Source: JACRIM01 sp038042195 (GTDB lineage: Bacteria; Planctomycetota; Phycisphaerae; UBA1845; UTPLA1). From it: a DNA stretch of 64,000 nt. Below the pieces are notes generated by a model. The model was not told the DNA's origin. It did no database searches and saw only the letters and a list, made by a program, of their open reading frames with translations. This document shows, piece by piece, positions 54,683-60,985 of this stretch (position 1 is the stretch's first letter; each line of letters begins with the position of its first letter). The position numbers and the translations under genes were made by a program. Location of the stretch: NCBI GenBank assembly GCA_038042195.1, contig JBBTET010000008.1:1-64000 (forward strand), read 5' to 3'.

Positions 54683-55090
54683 ATGCCCCTCGACCTTGCC
54701 ATCCCACGTTCGCCCTCCGCCGTGCAATCGGCCGTTATGCAATTCGCCGCGCGGCGCAGCCTTCGACTCAGCCAGCCGGGGCACATCGATGGGCAGTGCA
54801 TCGAGGACGCCTCGCTCCCCACGCCGGCCCGCGTGGAGGTCCTCGTTCGCCCTGATGGCGTGCAGTCGATTGTGTCGCTCGCCTTTGGGGATAATCCCGA
54901 AAGCGTGCAACTGGCCTACGCCCTGCAACGCTACCTCGCAGACGACCGGGCCTATGCCTGCGAATGCCCGCCGATCTGTCCGCAATGCAACGCCACGGTG
55001 GCAAACGTTACGGCGAAGTTCTGCGGACGATGTGGTGCGGGGCTGGTTGTCGTTGTGCGAGAGCCGAGTAAATTGACAATTGCCAATTGA
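54683..55090 (+). CDS. small protein with C-terminal zinc ribbon
   Basis: 135 aa. An alpha/beta N-domain (AVMQFAARRSLRLSQPGHID, ARVEVLVRPDGVQSIVSLAF, NPESVQLAYALQRYLADD) then a zinc ribbon (CPQCNATVANVTAKFCGRC). Palindrome 55071-55102 forms its last codons and stop, so its C-terminus was probably altered by that repeat. It lies between the two ESCRT-III-like genes. No function known. Confidence 0.65.
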   Translation: MPLDLAIPRSPSAVQSAVMQFAARRSLRLSQPGHIDGQCIEDASLPTPARVEVLVRPDGVQSIVSLAFGDNPESVQLAYALQRYLADDRAYACECPPICPQCNATVANVTAKFCGRCGAGLVVVVREPSKLTIAN

Positions 55091-55102
55091 TCATTGTCAA
55101 TT
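55071..55102. repeat. intergenic palindrome P1 relative
   Basis: AATTGACAAT, a 12-base spacer, then ATTGTCAATT: perfect 10-bp arms. It overlaps the end of the preceding gene and lies just before the ribosome-binding site of the next. Confidence 0.85.
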
Positions 55103-55113
55103 CAGGAGAACCC

Positions 55114-55722
55114 ATGAGCCTTTTCAAATCCGCCGAAGAACGCCGCATCGAACGCGACATCAAGATTCGCCAAGGCATCCGCCGCATTGAGAAGGCGGTC
55201 ACTGAGCAGAACAAGTTCACCGACGAGTTCGTGAAGAACGCTCGCCGTGCGAAGGAGATCGGCGACAACGGGCAGTATGTCTTCATCCGCAACTCGCTTA
55301 AGAAGACGGCGACGATTAAGAAAATGCTGGAGCGGCAACTGCTCGCCGTGAAAAACGCCCTGCTCATCAAGCGGCAGGCCGAGGCATCCAGCGACTTCGT
55401 GAGCGCCATGAGCACCATGGCCGGCGAGATTAGCCGCATGTACGGCGAGACGGACCTGGCCAAGACACAGCTTTCCTGGGAAAAGGCCATGGCCCAGAGC
55501 CAGAGCATGGAAGAGCGGATGAGCATGTTCCTCGAAACGGTCGAAGACATCGCCGCCAGCGACACCGCCAACGTCCCCGCCGAAGTCGTCACCGATCAGG
55601 AAATCGACGCGATGATCGAGGCCGAAGGCCAGGCCGAGCACGCGAAAGACATGGATGAATTGGATTCGCTGCGTGCGGAGTTGAACGCGGTGAAGAACGC
55701 GGGGCAGAAGGAAGCGAAGTAG
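55114..55722 (+). CDS. ESCRT-III-like protein with C-terminal MIM1 motif
   Basis: 202 aa from ATG 55114 (AGGAG upstream). Begins MSLFKSAEERRIERDIKIRQ; helical throughout, basic first half, acidic second half. The last residues hold DSLRAELNAVKN (184-195), which aligns with the MIM1 of yeast Vps2 (DELQARLNTLKK) at most positions: Asp, Leu, Ala, Leu, Asn and Lys, with a conservative Val for Leu. MIM1 is the peptide that ESCRT-III subunits present to the MIT domain of Vps4. An MIT-AAA ATPase lies at 57661. A copy of this very tail lies at 56372. Inferred role: polymer-forming, membrane-shaping subunit. Confidence 0.6.
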   Translation: MSLFKSAEERRIERDIKIRQGIRRIEKAVTEQNKFTDEFVKNARRAKEIGDNGQYVFIRNSLKKTATIKKMLERQLLAVKNALLIKRQAEASSDFVSAMSTMAGEISRMYGETDLAKTQLSWEKAMAQSQSMEERMSMFLETVEDIAASDTANVPAEVVTDQEIDAMIEAEGQAEHAKDMDELDSLRAELNAVKNAGQKEAK

Positions 55723-55739
55723 GGTCCGCTGTGTGGACC
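55723..55739. repeat. intergenic palindrome P2 copy 2
   Basis: GGTCCGC-TGT-GTGGACC, one wobble pair; directly follows the stop codon. Confidence 0.85.
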
Positions 55740-55799
55740 AATACGAGCCGCACGCGCCAGCACGCGGCCTGAACCACGGAATCGACGCTGACCTTTGGG

Positions 55800-55805
55800 T
55801 ATAAT
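55800..55805 (+). promoter_or_regulatory. -10 element of the DUF4258 gene
   Basis: Perfect TATAAT, 19 bp before the ATG. No convincing -35. It suggests that the toxin-antitoxin pair has its own promoter. Confidence 0.4.
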
Positions 55806-55823
55806 GTGGATGGAACGTAACGC

Positions 55824-56135
55824 ATGGATGTGTTGCTCAGAATTAAGCGGTTGGTTCTCGAAGGGCGAATGCGCATCACCGAGAAGTCCCGCGACGAGAT
55901 GGAACTCGATGACATCGAACCGGCTGAAGTTGCGGAGGCCATTCTCAGTGCCCGGCGAATTGACAAAACGCTACGTTCACGGAATCCGCGTCGTAGCCAC
56001 GCATCGGAGAAACTCTATGTCATCAAAGGCTTCAGTTACAAAGGTACGTCGATCTACACGAAAGGTCGCTTCGGTCGGGACCACGGCGAGCAAGTCTACT
56101 ACATCCTTATCTCGGCGAAAATCGACTCTCCATAA
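55824..56135 (+). CDS. DUF4258-type toxin-like protein
   Basis: 103 aa. Start ATG 55824. Pattern of DUF4258 (RelE/MqsR-like ribonuclease relatives): ITEKSRDEMELDDIEPAEVA, EAILSARRIDKT, a strand EKLYVIKGFSYKGTSIYTKG and VYYILISAKID. A zinc-finger antitoxin gene overlaps and follows, the usual partner. Likely an mRNA-cleaving toxin by family relation, not shown. Confidence 0.8.
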   Translation: MDVLLRIKRLVLEGRMRITEKSRDEMELDDIEPAEVAEAILSARRIDKTLRSRNPRRSHASEKLYVIKGFSYKGTSIYTKGRFGRDHGEQVYYILISAKIDSP

Positions 56136-56349
56136 GCCGACGAGGGATACGCTGGTTGAGTGCGTCGTGTGCGGATCGAAACGCGTCACTCGTCGACTTG
56201 TGACAGTGCAGTTCCGAAGCGGGCAAATGTCCTCGGCAGTTCCCGCCGATGTGTGCGCGAAGTGCGGCGAGCGTTATTACGATATGAATGTCGCGCAGAA
56301 GTTGGATCGCGAACGGCGGGGACCAAATCGCAAGCGGCGAATTGTGTAG
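56017..56349 (+). CDS. YgiT-type zinc-finger antitoxin-like protein
   Basis: The recognisable part is CVVCGSKRVTRRLVTVQFRS then VPADVCAKCGERYYDM, a YgiT/MqsA-type CxxC...CxxC zinc finger, ending in a basic tail. Where it starts is unclear: ATG 56017 (with GGAGAA upstream) lies inside the toxin gene in another frame and gives 110 aa; a CTG at 56152 after GAGGG would give the usual ~65 aa. In either case it is paired with the DUF4258 gene. Confidence 0.7.
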   Translation: MSSKASVTKVRRSTRKVASVGTTASKSTTSLSRRKSTLHKPTRDTLVECVVCGSKRVTRRLVTVQFRSGQMSSAVPADVCAKCGERYYDMNVAQKLDRERRGPNRKRRIV

Positions 56350-56371
56350 AGAATTGCAGTTTTATCGAGCG

Positions 56372-56452
56372 ATGGACATGGACGAAGAACTGGATGAGCA
56401 ACGGGCCGAGTTGAATGCGGTGAAAAACGCGGGGCAGAAGGAAGCAATGTGA
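56372..56452 (+). pseudogene. detached copy of the ESCRT-III-like 3' end (MIM1 tail)
   Basis: An 81-bp frame encoding MDMDEELDEQRAELNAVKNA then GQKEAM and stop. It matches the last ~26 codons of the gene ending at 55722, with nearly identical final 40 bases. The gene body is missing. It shows that the tail was duplicated when the DUF4258/YgiT pair arrived between them. The MIM1 core (EQRAELNAVKN) is intact. Confidence 0.85.
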
Positions 56453-56454
56453 TA

Positions 56455-56796
56455 ATGCGTCCGGATGTCGAATTGCTTTTCGAGCGTGAAGAAATTGCAC
56501 GCGCCTGGGCCGCTCATGGAACGTTGGGATTTCCTCCAGGAGCGGCAGGATTGGAATTCGACGGGATAACCTTGGCACTTTTTTGCGCCGAGTTGGCTGG
56601 GTGTATTGAGTCGTTTGTGAAGGACCACAAACTGAAGCCTATTGCTCTCAGAATAATTGAGTCGTCGGACGAACACCTTAAGGTCATCATTCCGAAATTG
56701 AATCCCGTGGCCCGCGAGTACTTTGAAGAGCTTGAGAGCATCGTTTCCCGTATTATTAGTTTTCTTGAGCAAGCAAAACGCTTGGGTCTTATGTGA
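56455..56796 (+). CDS. hypothetical protein
   Basis: 113 aa starting at ATG 56455, directly after the ESCRT-III tail fragment. No family recognised. Seen: WAAHGTLGFPPGAAGLEFDG, a hydrophobic helix ITLALFCAELAGCIESFVKD, and a C-terminal helix (EYFEELESIVSRIISFLEQA). Lower GC than neighbours, like the hypothetical gene after the dnaK repeat at 45322. Probably brought in with the inserted segment. Confidence 0.45.
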   Translation: MRPDVELLFEREEIARAWAAHGTLGFPPGAAGLEFDGITLALFCAELAGCIESFVKDHKLKPIALRIIESSDEHLKVIIPKLNPVAREYFEELESIVSRIISFLEQAKRLGLM

Positions 56797-56868
56797 AGCG
56801 ATAGTGACAAGGGGTTGGCCATGCCGATTCTGTCTTCTGACAACTCCGTTAGGAATGCAAATACACGC

Positions 56869-56952
56869 ATGTCCGTTTCCTACCCCACCTTCGAACGCGT
56901 CAAGTCAGGTGGCTTTACTCAATCCCAATCATCATCCCGCTCCGGCCGGTAG
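56869..56952 (+). pseudogene. detached copy of the 5' end of the MIT-AAA gene
   Basis: The frame MSVSYPTFERVKSGG... ends after 27 codons. Its first 35 bases match the first 35 bases of the AAA gene at 57661 (MSVSLPTFERLKER) in 29 positions. It lies just before the DUF5615/DUF433 pair, while the intact start lies just beyond it. So the pair is framed by two copies of the gene start. Confidence 0.8.
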
Positions 56953-57299
56953 AGGCGGATTCGCGTGGGTTCGACGATCCAGAGTTTGCGATCCAACTTC
57001 TCTGTCACGAGCGCGGAAATTAGCACTTGGGCCGCCCGGTCGATATCGGCGCTGGTCGGGTTTCGCGGCAATCGAAACACCGCGATCCCGGGATATTCCC
57101 CGGGTGGAAAGACGAACGGATTTGAGAAATCCAAATCGAGCGTGACGAGGGCGCGCCCCTCGTCGCGACAATGGTCGATGAGGCTTCGGTCGACAGCGCT
57201 GGCAAGCCCCTGATCGAACACCGTAGTTGCATCATGGCCGGCAGCCCTGAATAGTTCGGCCGTTCGACGACTTAGGTTCTCGTCCAATTTGAGTTTCAA
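56919..57299 (-). CDS. DUF5615 PIN-like toxin
   Basis: 126 aa with the DUF5615 pattern: MKLKLDENLSRRTAELFRAA then GHDATTVFDQGLA, DHCRDEGRALVTLDLDFSNP with the acidic metal-binding residues of PIN-like nucleases, and GIAVFRLPRNPTS. Partner DUF433 gene overlaps by 4 bp upstream. Known as a VapC-like toxin family; RNase activity is inferred. Confidence 0.88.
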   Translation of the reverse strand: MKLKLDENLSRRTAELFRAAGHDATTVFDQGLASAVDRSLIDHCRDEGRALVTLDLDFSNPFVFPPGEYPGIAVFRLPRNPTSADIDRAAQVLISALVTEKLDRKLWIVEPTRIRLYRPERDDDWD

Positions 57300-57544
57300 C
57301 GCGACTTCTCAACTGGCAGCTCTACGTATCGCTCGCGCGACATTTCCGCGCCATAGGCAATGCAGGCGAGCAGGTCCGCCTTTTCCAACCCCGGGTAGTC
57401 GTCGAGTAATTCCTGATGCGACATGCCCTGTGCCATCATGTCCAGGATAAGGGACACCCAGATGCGATGGCCGCGGATGCAGGGCTTCCCGAAGCAGATG
57501 TTCGGATCAACGGTGATTCTTGATATTAGTTCTTCATGTGACAT
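57296..57544 (-). CDS. DUF433 antitoxin-like protein
   Basis: 82 aa from ATG 57544 (MSHEELISRITVDP). DUF433 pattern: ITVDPNICFGKPCIRGHRIW, VSLILDMMAQGMSHQELLDD, YPGLEKADLLACIAYGAE, a HTH-like DNA-binding fold. Overlaps the DUF5615 gene by 4 bp (ATGA). A longer upstream start is possible but reads unlike the family. The usual partner that neutralises the PIN-like toxin. Confidence 0.88.
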   Translation of the reverse strand: MSHEELISRITVDPNICFGKPCIRGHRIWVSLILDMMAQGMSHQELLDDYPGLEKADLLACIAYGAEMSRERYVELPVEKSR

Positions 57545-57660
57545 AGCGAACCCTGTTGCGAAGGGAAGCCGGCGGCAGACGTCCATCGTCCCGTGAGATT
57601 ATACTGTCGATGTCGCGCCGGAATAGTCCGCCCGCGACCCATAATTGGATCATAGACCTG

Positions 57661-58779
57661 ATGTCCGTCTCACTCCCCACCTTTGAACGCCTCAAAGAAC
57701 GCGGGCTTGCCGCGTACAAGGCCGGCAATTATGCCGAGGCCAAGCCGTTTCTCATGCAGGCCGCGGATGCGATGATTCAGATCGCCGGCGAGACGGCTGA
57801 CCTGGCCCGACGTCAACGGCGCAAGGCGATGGCTGCCGAACTCATCGAATTCGCCAAGCAGTGCGACAGCCGCGCCGGGGATAAGAAGGCCGGGCGACGA
57901 CAGGCCACCAAGGACGGCGAAGAGAACGGGGCCGATGCCTCGGACTGGATCGTCCGCGAGAAGCCCGGCGTGAAGTTCGACGACATCGCCGGGCTTGACG
58001 ACGTAAAGCAGGAAATCCGGATGAAGATGATCTACCCCTTCAGCCATCCGGAACTCGCGACGAAATACCGCATCGCCACCGGCGGCGGCCTGCTCCTCTA
58101 CGGCCCGCCCGGCACCGGCAAGACCATGATCGCCAAGGCCATCGCCGCCGAGATCGAGGCGACGATGTTCGTCATCAGCCCGGCGCAGGTGCTGAGCAAG
58201 TGGGTCGGCGAGGCCGAGCAAAACATCAAGAAGCTCTTCGACGCCGCGAAGGCCGAGGCCAAGAGCATCATCTTCATCGACGAGATCGAGGCCCTCGTGC
58301 CCAGCCGACGCGATTCGCAAAGCAGCGTCATGACCCGCGTCGTGCCGCAGATATTGCAAGAGTTGGAGGGCTTCGACCGCGGCACCGCGTCGAACCCGCT
58401 GCTCTTCGTCGGCGCGACCAACGAACCCTGGGCGCTCGACAGCGCCGTCATGCGACCGGGCCGATTCGACGCCAAGGTGTACGTCCCGCTGCCCGACGCC
58501 CCGGCCCGCCATCGCCTGCTGGAGATCTACTTCGGCACAAGGCCGATGTGCGATGATGTGGATTTCGCCAACCTCGTGACGCTCACCGACGGTTACAGCG
58601 GGGCCGACATCAAGTCGATTGCCGAGCGGTCGGCTACGATCCCCTTCATGGAGGCGGTGGACGGACGCGAGCCGCGACCGATCACGATGAAGGACGTGGC
58701 CGATGCCCTGGCCGATGTGCAGCCATCCGTGAGGAAGAAAGACTTGGTACGTTTCGAGCAGTTCAGAGACGCGACGTAA
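57661..58779 (+). CDS. Vps4-like AAA ATPase with N-terminal MIT domain
   Basis: 372 aa from ATG 57661. Residues ~5-70 form an MIT-like three-helix domain (FERLKERGLAAYKAGNYAEA, KPFLMQAADAMIQI, AELIEFAKQCDSR), matching Vps4 MIT. Then a linker, and the AAA domain: IVREKPGVKFDDIAGLDDVK, Walker A GPPGTGKT (148-155), SKWVGEAEQNIKKLF (the Vps4/katanin pore loop), Walker B IIFIDE (203-208), GATNEPWALDSAVMRPGRF, TDGYSGADIKSI. The end, PSVRKKDLVRFEQFRDA, matches the Vps4-specific C-terminal helix (PTVNEHDLLKLKKFTED). Inferred: disassembles the ESCRT-III-like polymer using the MIM1 tail of 55114. Complete. Confidence 0.88.
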   Translation: MSVSLPTFERLKERGLAAYKAGNYAEAKPFLMQAADAMIQIAGETADLARRQRRKAMAAELIEFAKQCDSRAGDKKAGRRQATKDGEENGADASDWIVREKPGVKFDDIAGLDDVKQEIRMKMIYPFSHPELATKYRIATGGGLLLYGPPGTGKTMIAKAIAAEIEATMFVISPAQVLSKWVGEAEQNIKKLFDAAKAEAKSIIFIDEIEALVPSRRDSQSSVMTRVVPQILQELEGFDRGTASNPLLFVGATNEPWALDSAVMRPGRFDAKVYVPLPDAPARHRLLEIYFGTRPMCDDVDFANLVTLTDGYSGADIKSIAERSATIPFMEAVDGREPRPITMKDVADALADVQPSVRKKDLVRFEQFRDAT

Positions 58780-58787
58780 GCCTGTGG

Positions 58788-58806
58788 CACTGGTTTCCAA
58801 CCAGTG
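58788..58806. repeat. intergenic palindrome P3 (CACTGGTT)
   Basis: CACTGGTT-TCC-AACCAGTG, perfect 8-bp arms, between the AAA and SPFH genes; it could be a weak terminator or a mobile palindrome. Confidence 0.85.
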
Positions 58807-58826
58807 CGAATCGCGAGAAACCGGGG

Positions 58827-60599
58827 ATGATCTCCACCGAATTCAATCTCGACGCCTTCATTCGCGACGAAACAGCCTTCGCTCGTGTCGTCCCGGCGGG
58901 CGATTTGTTCACGCGACTGACAAGACAGATCGTCGTACCGCCGTCATGCGCTGCATTGGTGTGGGGCGAGGCGGCGCAGCCTTCGTTCTTCGCAGGTGGC
59001 CGACCGATCGAGGCAGCCGGCGCGCGAGATGTGCTGATTGTCAAGGCCATGCCGATCCAGTTGGAGTACGAGGTGTCGCCGTTGCCGTCGCGCGACGGGT
59101 TCGACTATTCCGCCTCGCTGCGGATCGCGGTGCAGGTCGTGCCGGATCGGACGGAATTGGAGCAGCTTCGCAGGTCGCTCCTCGGCAGCCGCAACCGGGC
59201 CGACGCAGGCGACGTGCGAACGCATTTGGATGAGACGATTCGCCGGGCATTGTCGGCGTTCACGAAGCAACACGAAGCAGCCAGTCTGGCGTCGCCGGAG
59301 CATTGGCGGACTTTCGAGACTGTGCTCTCGGAACAATTTCAGCCGATTGGGTTTTCATCCGGACTTGCGCTGGAGTCGGACATTCGCGTCACGTTCGCAT
59401 CGACCGCCTACGCGGATCGGCAGCGCGATCAGGCGGTTGTCACCCGGCGTGAACAACAGTTGGCAGAGGAGTCGAAGCTTCGCACAGCGTCGGCCGAGGC
59501 CCGGAGACTACACCTTAACGAATTGGCTGCATTGATCGAACGTGTTCAGACTGCGACGAAGGCGGCACCGGGCACGAGCGTGGCGGATGTCATTCGCAGC
59601 TTTGACGTGAGTCGGCGCGGCGAATTATATCGAGGATTAATGAGCCTCGGTACAACGGTCCGCCGCACGGAATCTATTCTGATCGTCGCCGGGCAGGAGC
59701 TTCTCTGGTTTGCGTCGAATGGCGGCGGCAACCCGACCCATCGCGCTGCACTTCCTATGACCCTCGGCCCCTTGCGCAGCGTGCGACTCGGCGAGCATGA
59801 GGGCCGCCGGATCATTCTGGTCGGCGCACGGCAAGGCGTGTTCGTAATGACTGTCGACGCCCCGGAAGCCGCGACGCCGTACGCATTCACGCCGCTCGCC
59901 GATCTTCGCGGCGGCGTGAACTCCACCGCGATTCACAACGGCCGGCTCTACGCCACCCATTCCGAAGCCGGGCTTCTTGGCTGGCCATTCGGTGAACCGG
60001 ACGCGCCAAACTATTGTCTCGAAGACATGCTACGGGGCGCGAAGGCCGTACGCGATGTGCAGGCCACCGACGACGGCCGACTCTGGTTTACAATCGATTC
60101 CCGTGTTTGCGCCTGGTGCCCCGACTCGAAAGAGGCGCCGCTACTCTTCACTGCGCCGGCCGTGATTCACTCTTTGCTCGTCACCGATACCCACGTCTTC
60201 ACCGGGCTGGATAACGGCGCGATCCTCCGCTGGGACAAGCAATCCCCCTCGATGCACGACGAACTCCAATCCCCCGGCGGCGACGCCGTTCACTCGCTCG
60301 CGTTCCTGTCCGGCGGCGGAATCCCGCGCCTGCTCAGCGCGGACAAACGGCCGCACCTGACGCTTCGGGTGCTGGGCGACACCTACCACGCCGAGTATCG
60401 TTGTAAGCAGCCGCTGCGTTGGGGCGTTGCGGAGGAGGATGTCATCGTAGGGGTGAATGACCTGCGCGATCAACTCATCCTCTGGCGACCCGATGTACCG
60501 GAAGAGCCGCTGGCAACGATCGCTGTTGCACGGACATGCGGACACACGGTGCAGGATGTGATCCTCGCCGGTGCGCCTACCTCAGTTGTCACTTGTTGA
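58827..60599 (+). CDS. SPFH-like / beta-propeller protein
   Basis: 590 aa. N-terminal ~240 residues look SPFH/band-7-like: strands VSPLPSRDGFDYSASLRIAV, a helical part (LEQLRRSLLGSRNRADAGDV, HLDETIRRALSAFTKQHEAA) and the 'Gly-phe-x-leucine' strand FQPIGFSSGLALESDIRVTF, then coiled helices. From ~280 a beta-propeller is suggested by repeating strands (ILIVAGQELLWFASNGGG, RRIILVGARQGVFVMTVDAP, HSLLVTDTHVFTGLDNGAIL, RWGVAEEDVIVGVNDLRDQL). Forty-seven bp after the AAA gene, last of the cluster. SPFH domains gather on membranes, in line with a membrane-remodelling role. Pattern-based. Confidence 0.55.
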   Translation: MISTEFNLDAFIRDETAFARVVPAGDLFTRLTRQIVVPPSCAALVWGEAAQPSFFAGGRPIEAAGARDVLIVKAMPIQLEYEVSPLPSRDGFDYSASLRIAVQVVPDRTELEQLRRSLLGSRNRADAGDVRTHLDETIRRALSAFTKQHEAASLASPEHWRTFETVLSEQFQPIGFSSGLALESDIRVTFASTAYADRQRDQAVVTRREQQLAEESKLRTASAEARRLHLNELAALIERVQTATKAAPGTSVADVIRSFDVSRRGELYRGLMSLGTTVRRTESILIVAGQELLWFASNGGGNPTHRAALPMTLGPLRSVRLGEHEGRRIILVGARQGVFVMTVDAPEAATPYAFTPLADLRGGVNSTAIHNGRLYATHSEAGLLGWPFGEPDAPNYCLEDMLRGAKAVRDVQATDDGRLWFTIDSRVCAWCPDSKEAPLLFTAPAVIHSLLVTDTHVFTGLDNGAILRWDKQSPSMHDELQSPGGDAVHSLAFLSGGGIPRLLSADKRPHLTLRVLGDTYHAEYRCKQPLRWGVAEEDVIVGVNDLRDQLILWRPDVPEEPLATIAVARTCGHTVQDVILAGAPTSVVTC

Positions 60600-60831
60600 T
60601 CAAAATCTTATCTATCGCCATCGGTATCTCCGCATACCCCGGAAATCGCCCGACCTCTTTCTTGCAAAAGAGGCGCTGGCCGTCCACCACCACGTCGAAC
60701 ACGCCGCCCGATCCGGCGACGAGTTCGAACTGGAGTTGATCTTTGCCGTATTTCTCGTTGAGTTCCGCCACCAGACCGGTGGCCTGCGGTTTGTAGTTTC
60801 ACTGATTGCAATAGGTGATCTGAATCTTCAC
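60589..60831 (-). CDS. selW: SelW/Rdx-type selenoprotein with in-frame UGA
   Basis: Translated from GTG 60831 (GGAG six bases upstream) with UGA at 60799-60801 read as Sec, giving 80 residues: VKIQITYCNQ-Sec-NYKPQATGLVAE, then GSGGVFDVVVDGQRLFCKKE and VGRFPG. This is the Rdx family (SelW/SelT/SelH) with the redox motif C-x-x-U where others have C-x-x-C. Downstream sequence in the same frame keeps the family to its natural end, so the UGA is not a true stop. A bacterial SECIS-like hairpin follows the UGA. The 3' end overlaps the SPFH gene by 11 bp (convergent). Selenocysteine machinery is not in the window. Confidence 0.85.
60767..60783 (-). promoter_or_regulatory. bacterial SECIS-like hairpin
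   Basis: GCCACC-GGTCT-GGTGGC: six perfect pairs and a 5-nt loop beginning GG. The stem starts 15 nt and the loop 21 nt after the UGA, in the range expected for the bacterial selenocysteine insertion element bound by SelB. Confidence 0.75.
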
Positions 60832-60985
60832 GGTCCACTCCTTTTTCGGTCCTTCCCCCGGAGTGTAGGCCGTTCGTTTTTGCCTCGCAATCACCTCTGG
60901 AAGGAGGGACGAACTCCGACGATAATTCTCGATTACAGTTTTCTGAATCGCGGCGGCGCACCGACGTCTGCCGAGGAGAGAGCGA

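Noticed and set aside
60799..60801. Treating the UGA in the SelW-type gene as a true stop or pseudogene
   Set aside because: Family similarity continues to the natural end, the UGA is at the CxxU position and a SECIS-like hairpin follows.
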